This document shows, one piece after another, positions 17,670-28,907 of a stretch of 64,000 nucleotides of DNA. The stretch is from assembly GCF_024584805.1 (NCBI RefSeq), contig NZ_CP075715.1:1662001-1726000 (forward strand). Reading direction: 5' to 3'. This stretch comes from Streptomyces sp. FIT100 (lineage in GTDB: Bacteria; Actinomycetota; Actinomycetes; Streptomycetales; Streptomycetaceae). The number at the start of each line of letters is the position of its first letter. Position 1 is the first letter of the stretch. Position numbers and translations under genes: made by a program. Below the pieces are notes generated by a model. The model had not been told where the DNA came from. It saw only the letters and a list, made by a program, of their open reading frames with translations, and made no database searches.

Positions 17670-18602
17670 GTGATCGTCGTCGCCGGTGAGTCCCTGATCG
17701 ATCTGGTCCCGCAGCGGGCCGCGTCCGGCGGCCGGCCACGGGACGAACCGCTGCCCGCGCTGCTGCCGCGCCTCGGCGGCGGCCCGTACAACACGGCCGT
17801 CGCCCTCGGGCGGCTCGGCGCACCCGTCACCTTCTGCTCCCGGGTCTCGACGGACGGTTTCGGCGAGGCGCTGCTGGACGGGCTGCGCGCGGCGGGCATC
17901 GGGACGGCGCTGGTGCAGCGCGGACCTGAGCCGACGACGCTCGCGGTCGCCGCGATCGGGGCGGACGGCTCGGCGGGGTTCGGCTTCTACGCGGCCGGCA
18001 GCGCGGACCGGCTCTTCGAGCTGCCGCCCCCGCTGCCGGCCGAAGTGCGCGCGCTGGCCCTCGGGACCTGTTCGCTGGTGCTGGAGCCGGGAGCGACCGC
18101 GTACGAGGCCCTGCTGCGGCGTGAGGCGGCGCGGGGGGTCTTCACACTGCTCGACCCGAACATCCGGCCGGGGCTGATCCCGGACCCCGACGCGTATCGG
18201 GCACGGTTCGCGGGCTGGCTGCCGTCGGTGTCGCTGCTGAAGCTCTCCGAGGAGGACGCGAAGTGGCTCGGCGGCGGCCCGGAGCGGTGGCTCACGGGCG
18301 CGGGCCCGGAGGCGGTGGTGCTGACCCGCGGCGAGCGGGGGCTCACGGTCTTCACACGAGAGGGGCCGGAGGTCTCCGTTCCGGCGACCCCGGTACGCGT
18401 CGCCGACACCATCGGCGCGGGTGACACGGTCAACGCGGCGCTCCTGCACGACCTGTCGCGCCGTGGCGCCCTCTCATCGGGCGCCCTGACCGTCCTGCCG
18501 GCCCCCGCCTGGGCCGAGGTCCTCACCTTCGCGGCCCGTGCCGCCGCCACGACCTGCTCCCGAACCGGCGCGGAGCCGCCGTTCGCCGCGGAGCTGGAGT
18601 AG
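17670..18602 (+). CDS. PfkB-family carbohydrate kinase (fructokinase-like)
   Basis: A 310-residue ribokinase/PfkB-family kinase. Near the N-terminus GESLIDLVP and LGGGPYNTAVALGRLG are the family's first signature; the C-terminal DTIGAGDTVNAALL holds the anion hole and the catalytic aspartate (second D). It phosphorylates a sugar with ATP in the cytoplasm; fructose is a reasonable guess from overall resemblance. The GTG at 17670 lies 7 nt after TACGTT, so it may be leaderless; there is no obvious Shine-Dalgarno. It is divergent from the Rieske gene across the G-rich repeat and convergent with uvrA. Confidence 0.88.
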   Translation: MIVVAGESLIDLVPQRAASGGRPRDEPLPALLPRLGGGPYNTAVALGRLGAPVTFCSRVSTDGFGEALLDGLRAAGIGTALVQRGPEPTTLAVAAIGADGSAGFGFYAAGSADRLFELPPPLPAEVRALALGTCSLVLEPGATAYEALLRREAARGVFTLLDPNIRPGLIPDPDAYRARFAGWLPSVSLLKLSEEDAKWLGGGPERWLTGAGPEAVVLTRGERGLTVFTREGPEVSVPATPVRVADTIGAGDTVNAALLHDLSRRGALSSGALTVLPAPAWAEVLTFAARAAATTCSRTGAEPPFAAELE

Positions 18603-18665
18603 CCGCGACGGCTGCTGCGCCGCGCGCGGGCGCCGGGGCCGGGGCCAGGGCCGCGGAAGAGCAAC

Positions 18666-18702
18666 GGCCCCCCGTCTCGGCCGACGGCCGTGACGGGGGG
18701 CC
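18666..18702. terminator. bidirectional hairpin terminator between PfkB kinase and uvrA
   Basis: An 11-bp perfect stem (18666-18676 with 18692-18702) sits between the two convergent genes. Confidence 0.8.
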
Positions 18703-18749
18703 TGAACCTGCGGCCGGGGCCGGTGGCCGCAGGGCTCGGGGCGCCGGGC

Positions 18750-21737
<2,988 letters not shown>

Positions 21738-21848
21738 GCCGGGTCCGCACCTTTCTTGAGGCTTGAGAGAGGTCGTGAGAAGCGGGGGCACGCCCCGGTC
21801 CCGGACCGCTCCAGGCTAGGGGGCCACGGGATCGATGACTGCCTGACG

Positions 21849-21907
21849 AATCGAATGCCTGACTACCAAGGATGCCTCCACCGAGCCTATAGCACGCGCA
21901 TTCGATT
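21849..21907. repeat. spaced 10-bp inverted repeat upstream of uvrA
   Basis: AATCGAATGC at 21849-21858 and its exact complement GCATTCGATT at 21898-21907 flank a 39-bp spacer in the uvrA/mycothiol-enzyme divergent gap. The spacing is too wide for a LexA box. Confidence 0.7.
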
Positions 21908-21927
21908 TTCGGAGGTGGTCGGCCGGC

Positions 21928-21956
21928 TTCACCCGAACGTGTGGCGGAGCTATGGT
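21928..21956 (+). promoter_or_regulatory. HrdB-type promoter of the maleylpyruvate-isomerase-family gene
   Basis: TTCACC (-35), 17 bp, TATGGT (-10). The -10 ends 7 nt before the ATG at 21964, so the message is probably leaderless. Confidence 0.6.
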
Positions 21957-21963
21957 CGGCCGC

Positions 21964-22686
21964 ATGATCGATCCTGTGCGCGACCTGGCCTCCGTGCGTG
22001 AGGCGACCGAACGGCTCCTTGGCGCAGCCGCCGGACTGGACAACGCGGCGGCCGCCGAGCCGTCACGGCTCCCCGGCTGGAGCCGCGGACATGTGCTGGC
22101 CCACATCGCCCGCAACGCGGACGCCCTCGTGAACGTCTTCGAAGGCCGCCCCATGTACGAGAGCGCCGCGGCCCGCGACGAGGACATCGAGCGGGACGCG
22201 CCGCGCACGCTCGCCGTCCAGCTCGACGACGTACGCGCCTCCGGCGAGCGCTTCCGCTCCGCAGCCGAGGCGGACGCCGACTGGTCGCGCGTCGTGGAGC
22301 TCCGCAACGGCGTGAAGGACGCGGCCGCCAGGGTCCCGTTCCGGCGTCTGATCGAGGTCGAGCTGCACCACGTCGACCTCGGCATCGGGTACGAGCTGGA
22401 GGATCTGCCCGAGGAATTCACCTATCGGGAGATCGACTTCCTCGCCGAGCGGTTCGCCGGGCACCCGAACGTCCGGTCCACGGTCCTCGTCACGGACACC
22501 GGGCAGATCTGGACCCCTGGCAGCGGCCTCCACGCCGGGAACTGGACGACGGGCGGCGGCGCGCAGGGCGCTCCGGTCGCGGTCCGGGGAACCGCCGCCG
22601 AGCTGCTCGGCTGGCTGTGCGGGCGCCGGGACGGCTCGGCGCTGGAGGTCACGGGCGGGCCGCTCCCGGTGCTGCCGCCGCTGTAG
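21964..22686 (+). CDS. maleylpyruvate isomerase-family (mycothiol-dependent, DinB-fold) protein
   Basis: A 240-residue four-helix-bundle metalloprotein of the DinB/mycothiol-dependent maleylpyruvate isomerase family. LPGWSRGHVLAHIARNADAL and VELHHVDLGIGY supply the histidines that bind the metal. Members use mycothiol, the actinobacterial thiol, in isomerisation or S-transfer; this member's substrate cannot be named. The ATG at 21964 is favoured over the ATG at 21952 because a -10 (TATGGT) overlaps the latter and ends 7 nt before the former. It is followed 21 bp later by a metallo-hydrolase gene on the same strand with its own likely leaderless start. Confidence 0.85.
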   Translation: MIDPVRDLASVREATERLLGAAAGLDNAAAAEPSRLPGWSRGHVLAHIARNADALVNVFEGRPMYESAAARDEDIERDAPRTLAVQLDDVRASGERFRSAAEADADWSRVVELRNGVKDAAARVPFRRLIEVELHHVDLGIGYELEDLPEEFTYREIDFLAERFAGHPNVRSTVLVTDTGQIWTPGSGLHAGNWTTGGGAQGAPVAVRGTAAELLGWLCGRRDGSALEVTGGPLPVLPPL

Positions 22687-22695
22687 TCGGCTGAG

Positions 22696-22701
22696 TACGC
22701 T
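22696..22701 (+). promoter_or_regulatory. -10 of the metallo-beta-lactamase-fold gene
   Basis: TACGCT ends 6 nt before the ATG at 22708, with no Shine-Dalgarno, the pattern of a leaderless gene. The -35 is poor. Confidence 0.5.
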
Positions 22702-22707
22702 GGGCCC

Positions 22708-23364
22708 ATGACATACAGCGGAGCAGTGAAGGTCGGCGGTCCTGCGGATGTGCACGAGCTCAAGGACCTGATGATCTCCAAGGTCGCGGTCGGGCCGATG
22801 GACAACAACGCGTATCTGCTGCGCTGCCGGACGACCGGCGAGCAGCTGCTGATCGACGCGGCCAACGAGCCCGAGACCCTGCTCCGCATGATCGGTGACG
22901 ACGGTATCGCGGCCGTCGTCACCACCCACCGGCACGCCGACCACTGGCAGGCGCTGGCTGAGGTGGTCGGGGCCACGGGGGCACGCACGTACGCCGGGCG
23001 GTACGACGCCGAGGGCATCCCGGTTCCGACCGACGTGCCGGTCGAGGACGGCGACACGATCCGGGTCGGCCGGGTCCAGCTCACGGCCCGCCGGCTGGTC
23101 GGCCACACCCCCGGGTCCATCGCGCTGGTCTACGACGACCCGCACGGCCACCCGCACGTCTTCACCGGTGACTGCCTCTTCCCCGGTGGGGTCGGCAACA
23201 CCCACAAGAACGCGGACGCCTTCGCCAGCCTGATCCACGACGTGGAGACGAAGCTCTTCGACGCGCTCGCGGACGAGACCTGGGTCTACCCGGGGCATGG
23301 CAACGACACGACGCTGGGCGCCGAGCGGCCGCATCTGCCGGAGTGGCGGGCGCGCGGCTGGTGA
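22708..23364 (+). CDS. metallo-beta-lactamase-fold hydrolase (glyoxalase II-like)
   Basis: A 218-residue hydrolase. The metal-binding motif THRHADHW (HxHxDH) is intact, followed by further ligands in GHTPGS, TGDCLFPGG and PGHGNDT. The set matches the glyoxalase II/persulfide-dioxygenase-like branch, so a thioester such as a mycothiol conjugate is a plausible substrate. The upstream neighbour is a mycothiol-type enzyme, which supports but does not prove a shared thiol pathway. No signal peptide is present, so it is cytoplasmic. Confidence 0.9.
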   Translation: MTYSGAVKVGGPADVHELKDLMISKVAVGPMDNNAYLLRCRTTGEQLLIDAANEPETLLRMIGDDGIAAVVTTHRHADHWQALAEVVGATGARTYAGRYDAEGIPVPTDVPVEDGDTIRVGRVQLTARRLVGHTPGSIALVYDDPHGHPHVFTGDCLFPGGVGNTHKNADAFASLIHDVETKLFDALADETWVYPGHGNDTTLGAERPHLPEWRARGW

Positions 23365-23490
23365 TCCGGGGGCGGGTGCCGTTCCGCCCGTCGCTCCCGG
23401 CGCCCCCTTGACGCCGACGCATGCCTCCTGGCGCTCCGGACACTCCCGTACGCCCCGTAACCAGGGACGATCACGGGTAGTTGGCGCGGC

Positions 23491-24798
23491 ATGCCGAAAA
23501 ATCACCCTCCGTCCATGGTCCGGCTTGCCGCGGCCTCGCTCGCCGGGACGGCCGTGGAGTTCTACGACTTCTTCGTCTACGGCACGGCGGCCGCGCTGGT
23601 ACTCGGACCGCTGTTCTTCCCGACCTTCTCCCCGCTCGCCGGGACGCTGGCCGCTTTCGGCACCTTCGCGGTCGGTTTCCTGTCCCGTCCACTCGGTTCC
23701 GTGCTCTTCGGGCACATCGGCGACCGGTACGGGCGGCGGCCGGTGATGTTCGCGTCGCTGCTGCTGACCGGTGTGGCCACGGTCCTCGTCGGCTGTGTGC
23801 CGTCGTACGCGACGCTCGGCGTGGCCGCTCCGGTCCTGCTGCTGACGCTGCGCTTTCTGCAGGGGCTCGGGCTCGGCGGGGAGTGGGGCGGGGCGGTGCT
23901 GCTGACCGCCGAGCACGCGCCTGCCGCGCGCCGGGGGCTGTGGGCGAGCTTTCCGCAGATCGGGCCCGCCGTCGGATTCCTGCTGGCCAACGGCGTGGTG
24001 CTGGCGCTCTCGGCGGGGCTGAGCGACGCCGCCTTCCGCGACTGGGGCTGGCGGGTGCCGTTCTGGGCGGCGGGGCTGCTCGCGGCGGGCGGGCTGCTGC
24101 TGCGCGGCTCGCTGGCGGAGACCCCGCAGTTCCGGCGGATCACCGAACCGGCCCGGCTGCCCGTGGCCGAGGTGGTGCGCGGGCACTGGCGGCTGGTGCT
24201 GCTGACCGCCGGGGCGCTCGCCGTCGGTTACGCCGTCTTCTACGCCGTCTCCACATGGGCGCTGGCGTACGGCACCGAGCAGCTCGGCGTCGGCCGCACG
24301 GCCATGCTCGGGTGCATCATGGCCGCCGTGGCCGTCAAGGGCGCCGCCACTCCGTTCGCGGCCATGCTCGGCGACCGCTACGGCCGGCGGCCGCTCTGCC
24401 TCGCCGGCTGCACCGCGACCGCGCTGTGGATGTTCCCGATGGTGGCGCTGCTGGAGACGGCCGAGCCGCTGCTGATGTTCGCCGGGTTCCTGGGCGCACT
24501 GCTGGCGTTCATCACCATGTTCGCGGTCGTCGCGGCGTATCTGCCGGAGCTGTACGAGCCGAGGGTGCGGTGCACGGGTGCGGCCGTCGGCTACAACCTG
24601 GCGGGGGTGCTGGGCGGTGCGCTGACACCGGTCGTGGCCACGGCGGTCGCCGACGGGAGCGGTCCGCCCTGGGGCGTCGCCGCGTATCTGACCGGGATCG
24701 CCCTGCTGAGTCTGGGCTGCTTCGCGCTGCTTCCGGAGACCCTGCCGGCGCGGACGGCGGTGGCGGAACCGGCGGAGGAAGGCGTCGCGCCGGCCTAG
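23491..24798 (+). CDS. MFS transporter, metabolite:H+ symporter (MHS) type
   Basis: A 435-residue membrane transporter with about 12 hydrophobic segments. The N-terminal GTAVEFYDFFVYGTAAA and FLSRPLGSVLFGHIGDRYGRR are the hallmark of the MHS subfamily, which carries organic acids, shikimate, proline or betaine with protons. LRFLQGLGLGGEWGGA and LRGSLAETPQFRR also fit that group. The solute is not evident and no catabolic genes adjoin it. Start ATG 23491; no good ribosome-binding site is visible. It is convergent with terC across a strong terminator. Confidence 0.9.
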   Translation: MPKNHPPSMVRLAAASLAGTAVEFYDFFVYGTAAALVLGPLFFPTFSPLAGTLAAFGTFAVGFLSRPLGSVLFGHIGDRYGRRPVMFASLLLTGVATVLVGCVPSYATLGVAAPVLLLTLRFLQGLGLGGEWGGAVLLTAEHAPAARRGLWASFPQIGPAVGFLLANGVVLALSAGLSDAAFRDWGWRVPFWAAGLLAAGGLLLRGSLAETPQFRRITEPARLPVAEVVRGHWRLVLLTAGALAVGYAVFYAVSTWALAYGTEQLGVGRTAMLGCIMAAVAVKGAATPFAAMLGDRYGRRPLCLAGCTATALWMFPMVALLETAEPLLMFAGFLGALLAFITMFAVVAAYLPELYEPRVRCTGAAVGYNLAGVLGGALTPVVATAVADGSGPPWGVAAYLTGIALLSLGCFALLPETLPARTAVAEPAEEGVAPA

Positions 24799-24833
24799 GC
24801 CGAGTCCTCGGAGTCCCGTCCGGCCGACGACGC

Positions 24834-24861
24834 ACGGCATACGGCATACGGCATACGGCAT
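24834..24861. repeat. 7-bp tandem repeat next to terminator
   Basis: Four perfect copies of ACGGCAT plus a partial fifth lie between the MHS transporter stop and the terminator hairpin. Confidence 0.9.
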
Positions 24862-24869
24862 ACGGAAAC

Positions 24870-24914
24870 GCATGACAGCGGCCGGGCTCCCGGAGAGCCC
24901 GGCCGCTGTCATGC
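24870..24914. terminator. bidirectional hairpin terminator between MHS transporter and terC
   Basis: A perfect 19-bp stem (24870-24888 with 24896-24914) with a 7-base loop between the convergent genes. Confidence 0.88.
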
Positions 24915-24931
24915 GTCCGTGTGCGGGACCG

Positions 24932-25960
24932 TCAGGCCCCGATGCTGTCCTTCTCGGCGCTGTCCTTACCGGCGCTGTCGGTCTCGGCCGCCGCCGCGGA
25001 CTGCTCCGCCTCGCGCCGTTCCTGCTTCTTCGAGGCGATGAGGCTGGTGATCGTGGTGATGATCAGGACGCCGCAGATGACCGCCAGCGAGAACGGGATG
25101 GAGATCTCGGGAACGTGCACCCCGGACTCGTGCAGCGCGTGCAGCACCAGTTTGACGCCGATGAAGCCGAGGATCACCGACAGGCCGTAGCTGAGGTGGA
25201 CCAGCTTCCTGAGGAGTCCGCCGATCAGGAAGTACAGCTGGCGCAGACCCATCAGGGCGAAGGCGTTGGCCGTGAAGACGATGTACGGGTCCTGGGTCAG
25301 GCCGAAGATCGCGGGGATGGAGTCCAGCGCGAACAGCACGTCGGTGGTGCCGATGGCGAGCATGACCACCATCAGCGGGGTCAGGACGCGCTTGCCGTTG
25401 ACACGGATGAAGAGCTTCGTGCCGTGGTACTTGTCCGCGACGCCGAACTTCTTCTCGATGGACTTGAGGAGACGGTTCTCCTCGAACTCGTCCTCCTCCT
25501 CGTCGGAGCGCGCCTCCTGGATGAGCTTCCAGGCGGTGTAGATCAGGAACGCACCGAAGATGTAGAACACCCACGAGAAGCTGGCGATGATCGCGGCGCC
25601 CGCGGCGATGAAGATCGCCCGCAGGACCAGGGCGATCAGCACGCCCACGAGCAGTACCCGCTGCTGGAGGTGGGACGGCACCGAGAACTTCGCCATGATC
25701 AGGACGAAGACGAAGAGGTTGTCGACGCTGAGCGACTTCTCGGTGATGAAGCCCGCGAAGAACTCGCCGGACGCCTGGCTCTCGCCCGCCACCAGCAGGC
25801 CCACGCCGAACAGCACGGCGAGGACGATCCAGACGACCGTCCAGATTCCGGCTTCCTTGATCGACACATCGTGCGGCTTGCGCCCGATGAAGAAGTCGAC
25901 CGCGATCAGGGCGACCAGACCAAGAATGGTCAGCACCCACAGGGTCAATGAAACGTCCAC
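24932..25960 (-). CDS. TerC/Alx-family integral membrane protein
   Basis: A 342-residue TerC family protein with about eight to nine membrane segments. The conserved pair FFAGFITEKSLSVDNLFVF and IGTTDVLFALDSIPAIFG carries the acidic residues of TerC/Alx proteins, thought to handle manganese or to metallate exported proteins. The central loop is acidic (SDEEEDEFEEN), and the C-terminus is a charged tail. The GTG start at 25960 is preceded by GGAGG, which is buried in a hairpin. Upstream lies a probable Mn2+ riboswitch. The two TerD-type genes upstream on the same strand complete a ter-like cluster. Confidence 0.93.
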   Translation of the reverse strand: MDVSLTLWVLTILGLVALIAVDFFIGRKPHDVSIKEAGIWTVVWIVLAVLFGVGLLVAGESQASGEFFAGFITEKSLSVDNLFVFVLIMAKFSVPSHLQQRVLLVGVLIALVLRAIFIAAGAAIIASFSWVFYIFGAFLIYTAWKLIQEARSDEEEDEFEENRLLKSIEKKFGVADKYHGTKLFIRVNGKRVLTPLMVVMLAIGTTDVLFALDSIPAIFGLTQDPYIVFTANAFALMGLRQLYFLIGGLLRKLVHLSYGLSVILGFIGVKLVLHALHESGVHVPEISIPFSLAVICGVLIITTITSLIASKKQERREAEQSAAAAETDSAGKDSAEKDSIGA

Positions 25961-25964
25961 TGCG

Positions 25965-26010
25965 CCTCCGGCGTCGTACGGCTACTGATCAGCGTCGTCG
26001 CTGCCGGAGG
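25965..26010 (-). promoter_or_regulatory. hairpin sequestering the terC ribosome-binding site
   Basis: CCTCCGGC (minus strand, 26010-26003) pairs with GCCGGAGG (25972-25965). The second arm contains the GGAGG that serves the terC GTG start, so folding would block translation. Confidence 0.75.
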
Positions 26011-26049
26011 TCTCTTCCACCCGGGCGGCATACTGCTGCCGCACCACGG

Positions 26050-26127
26050 GCCGGCGCCCCGGGACTGGTCTGTGTCTGCCGTCCGTATTGACGGGCACGC
26101 CGCACGTGGGAGTACTCCCCTCCGCGC
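26050..26127 (-). ncRNA. candidate yybP-ykoY (Mn2+) riboswitch in the terC leader
   Basis: The terC leader (minus strand) begins GCGCGGAGGGGAGTACTCCC and continues through CCCGTCAATACGGAC to CCCGGGGCGCCGG. The GGGGAGTA block is the conserved loop of the yybP-ykoY manganese-sensing class, which classically precedes TerC/Alx and manganese exporter genes. A promoter lies directly upstream and a hairpin covering the ribosome-binding site lies downstream, consistent with translational control. Limits are approximate; covariance was not tested. Confidence 0.72.
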
Positions 26128-26132
26128 AAAGA

Positions 26133-26162
26133 ACAGTACAGGAAAGACCAAGGAAAGGTAAA
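26133..26162 (-). promoter_or_regulatory. promoter of the terC leader
   Basis: TTTACC, 18 bp, TACTGT on the minus strand, placing the transcript start at about the first base of the riboswitch. Confidence 0.55.
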
Positions 26163-26225
26163 GGCGAGGGTAATGTAAGCGTCAAATAAGCAGGTCGGAG
26201 CCGGTTCGCCGGAGGGCTTCCCCGA

Positions 26226-28196
26226 TCAGCGCCGCCAAGTGCGGCGGGCCTCGGCGACCTGGGCCAGCACCTGCTGGAGCACCTGGCTGCCCGGCGGTAC
26301 GCGCGGCGGCTCGTACGTCCACGTGTGCTGCACCCAGGGGTCGGCGAGGTGGTCGTCCGGGACCGGCGTGACGCGCAGCAGCGAGCGCCAGAGCGGGTCG
26401 AGCACCGGCCCGTACGCGCTCGCGTCCTCGCGGTCCGCGACCAGCATCAGATGGACGCCGACCGCCGGGCCCTCGTCGGCGAGGTAGCGCAGCTGGGTCA
26501 CGGCCCGGTCGTCGAAGCCGTGCGGGAAGTCGTTGACGATCAGCAGCTGCTCGGCGGTGTCCAGGTCGGGCGGCAGCGCGTCGGAGGCGCCGCCGCGGAC
26601 CGCCATCTGCACGAGGTCGACCCGCTGGGTGAGCTTCGCGAGCACGGTGGAGACGCCCTGGGCGCCGGAGGCGGGCGGCTCGTCGAGGACGCCGGAGTGC
26701 ACGAGCGGGGCAAGGGAGGCGGCGGCGGAGCCGGCCGGGTCGATGACGTGGACGGTGAACTCACCGGCGGGGTAGACCGCGAGCAGCCGGGCCGCGTGGG
26801 TGACCGCGGTGTCCATGGCGAGCCTGCGGAGCTGCCCCTCGTCCATCATCGAGGCGGCCTCGGACGCGGCCCGGCCGCTGTCGACCCACAGACCGCGCTC
26901 CAGCGGCAGCCGGATCAGCATGGGGATGCGCAGCTCGGGGCTCTCGGGGAGGTGCAGATCGCCGAGGCGCAGGGCCATCGGGATCTCCATCGGGACCCGG
27001 TAGGCGTGCCAGACGGGGTTGTCCCAGCGGGCGAAGGCGGGCGGCAGAGCCGGCTCGACGACGTCGGACTCGGCGGCGAGCTGGGCGAGGTCGCGGTCGA
27101 GGACCTCCCTGGCCTGCTCGGTGAGCCGGTCGTGCTTGGCGCGGGCCGCCTCGCGGGCGGCGTCGCCGGAGCCCCCGATGCGGTTGCGCGGGTCGGAGAG
27201 GGCGCGGTCGAGCTCCTGGTCGAGCCGGGACTCGGCGAAGTCGACAGCGCTGCGGTACGCGGCCGTCGTGCGGGCCAGGTCCTCGAACATGCCCCAGACC
27301 TGGTTGTAGAGGCGCTCCTCCAGGGACCAGCCGGTGGCGTCTCCGGCCACCGGGACGGGCGGCCGGCCCGGCTCGGCGGGCGGGGCCGCCGGGGGCGGCG
27401 GCGGGGGCGCGGCCGACTGCCTGCCGGGGTGCGTGTAGTTGATCGGGCCGTCGTGGGTCTGCGCCGGCGGCGGGGGCGTCGTGGGGAGCGGCTCCGGGGC
27501 CGCTCCCGGGCCGGGGCCGGGGCCGACGGCGGGTCCTGGGCCGGGACCCGGACCTGCGTCGCCGCCCGGTGTGCCGTTCGATGCCGCCGCCGCGCCCCGC
27601 CGTACCTCGGTCGTGCGCGGCGGGGGCGTACCGACCGTACGCGCGAGGCCGGGCGCCACGGCTTCCTGGATGGCGGCCGCCAGCTCCCCGGCGCGGTCGA
27701 TGCCCTGGTCGCCGAGGAGTGCGGCGAGGCCGCCCGCGTACCCCTGGCCGACGGCGCGGACTTTCCAGGCGTCCTGGCGGCGGTAGAACTCCAGGGCGAC
27801 GACGGCGGACTCGGAGTCCAGGTCGGTGACGGTGTAGCTGACGATCTCGGTGCCGTCGGGGGCGGCGACGGCGACGAACGGGGCCGCGACCGCGCCGAAG
27901 CGGACCGGGGCCGCCGGTCCGATGGGCAGCGCGAGGAGCACCGTCACCCGGTGCACGGCCGCGGGCACCGAGTCCAGGTCCACCGTGAGCCGGTGGTCGG
28001 CGGTGGCCTGCCGGGAGACCTCGATGCCGGGCAGCCCGGAGCGGCCGGGATGGGCGACCCATTCGGCGCCCGGAACCCGGCCTTCCTCATCGCCCAGGGT
28101 CACGCCGGCCACGACCGGTTTACCGGCCGACACCCGGATCTCGAGTCGGGCGTGGGGCAGCGGATGATTCTGCCCCCGTACCAGCTCGGCCGTCAT
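26226..28196 (-). CDS. large TerD-domain fusion protein
   Basis: A 656-residue protein. Residues 1-180 resemble a TerD domain (VSAGKPVVAGVTLGD, LTVDLDSVPAAVHRVTVLLAL, YTVTDLDSESAVVALEFYRRQDAWKVRAVGQGYAGG). A long Pro/Gly/Ala linker follows (about 190-290). The C-terminal half has no motif I can name with confidence; segments such as EFTVHVIDPAGS and LLIVNDFPHGFDDRAV recall nucleotide-binding or FtsK/VWA-type folds of ter-associated proteins, but no clear Walker A or MIDAS is visible. It lies between the TerD gene (97 bp upstream) and terC. ter-cluster proteins are linked to stress and membrane-associated metal-sensing complexes. Confidence 0.8.
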   Translation of the reverse strand: MTAELVRGQNHPLPHARLEIRVSAGKPVVAGVTLGDEEGRVPGAEWVAHPGRSGLPGIEVSRQATADHRLTVDLDSVPAAVHRVTVLLALPIGPAAPVRFGAVAAPFVAVAAPDGTEIVSYTVTDLDSESAVVALEFYRRQDAWKVRAVGQGYAGGLAALLGDQGIDRAGELAAAIQEAVAPGLARTVGTPPPRTTEVRRGAAAASNGTPGGDAGPGPGPGPAVGPGPGPGAAPEPLPTTPPPPAQTHDGPINYTHPGRQSAAPPPPPPAAPPAEPGRPPVPVAGDATGWSLEERLYNQVWGMFEDLARTTAAYRSAVDFAESRLDQELDRALSDPRNRIGGSGDAAREAARAKHDRLTEQAREVLDRDLAQLAAESDVVEPALPPAFARWDNPVWHAYRVPMEIPMALRLGDLHLPESPELRIPMLIRLPLERGLWVDSGRAASEAASMMDEGQLRRLAMDTAVTHAARLLAVYPAGEFTVHVIDPAGSAAASLAPLVHSGVLDEPPASGAQGVSTVLAKLTQRVDLVQMAVRGGASDALPPDLDTAEQLLIVNDFPHGFDDRAVTQLRYLADEGPAVGVHLMLVADREDASAYGPVLDPLWRSLLRVTPVPDDHLADPWVQHTWTYEPPRVPPGSQVLQQVLAQVAEARRTWRR

Positions 28197-28292
28197 CGGC
28201 TCAGTCCCCTCGGTGCCTCGGTGGTATGCGGTGCAGCTCCCGGTGGTCGGCTGCCTCCGGGAGCTGCGCGGTCAGGGCGGACGCGGCCGTGT

Positions 28293-28907
28293 CTACAGGT
28301 GCGGCAGCATCGCGGGCATCAGGTCCTGGAACGTACGCCCGTTGGCCGGGTTGCCGAGGGCCGTCATCTGCCAGCCGGAGCCGGCGCGGTGGACCTTCGC
28401 CATGATCTGCGCGGTGTACTGCCCGCCGCCGTCCAGCGTGTACCGGGCGAGCTCCTGGCCGTTGGTCTCGTCGACGATGCGGCAGAACGCATTCTGCACT
28501 TCCTGGAAGGTCTGGCCGGTGAACGAGTTCACCGTGAAGACGATCTGGTCGATGTGGACCGGCACGCGCTGAAGGTCGACGAGGATCGCCTCGTCGTCGC
28601 CGCCCTGGCCCGCACCGCCGACCAGGTTGTCGCCGGTGTGGCGGACCGAGCCGTCATCGCTGACGAGGTGGCGGAAGAAGACCACGTCGACGGGCTGCTT
28701 GTCGGCGAAGAGCACCGCCGACGCGTCCAGGTCGATCTCCCGCGTCCGCGAGCCGAACAGCCCGCGCCGCGGCGCCGCCTGCCAGCCGAGTCCCATCCGC
28801 ACCGCGGTGAGGGTGCCCCCGCCCTTCTTCTCCAGGCTGATGGCCTGTCCCTTGGTCAGATTGACGCCAGGACCCCCGGGCGTGCCGCCCTTGGATACGT
28901 CCACCAC
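28293..28907 (-). CDS. TerD-family calcium-binding stress protein
   Basis: A 204-residue TerD family protein. LTKGQAISLEKKGGGTLTAVRMGLGW opens the domain, DLDASAVLF and RHTGDNLVGGAGQGGDDEAI provide the acidic calcium-binding residues, and FCRIVDETNGQELARYTL is the family's conserved C-terminal strand. The start is the GTG at 28907 (or the next codon, also GTG), with GAGGGG seven bases upstream. It heads the TerD, TerD-fusion, TerC group on the minus strand, though terC has its own leader and promoter. An upstream 7-bp hairpin (28935-28958) lies in its likely 5' region. Confidence 0.9.
   Translation of the reverse strand: MVDVSKGGTPGGPGVNLTKGQAISLEKKGGGTLTAVRMGLGWQAAPRRGLFGSRTREIDLDASAVLFADKQPVDVVFFRHLVSDDGSVRHTGDNLVGGAGQGGDDEAILVDLQRVPVHIDQIVFTVNSFTGQTFQEVQNAFCRIVDETNGQELARYTLDGGGQYTAQIMAKVHRAGSGWQMTALGNPANGRTFQDLMPAMLPHL

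Noticed and set aside
21738..21960. A LexA/SOS box upstream of uvrA
   Set aside because: No GAAC-N4-GTTC-like site is present; the TCGAATGC/GCATTCGA arms are 39 bp apart.
22063..24912. A 949-codon minus-strand open frame
   Set aside because: It is antisense to three well-supported plus-strand genes.
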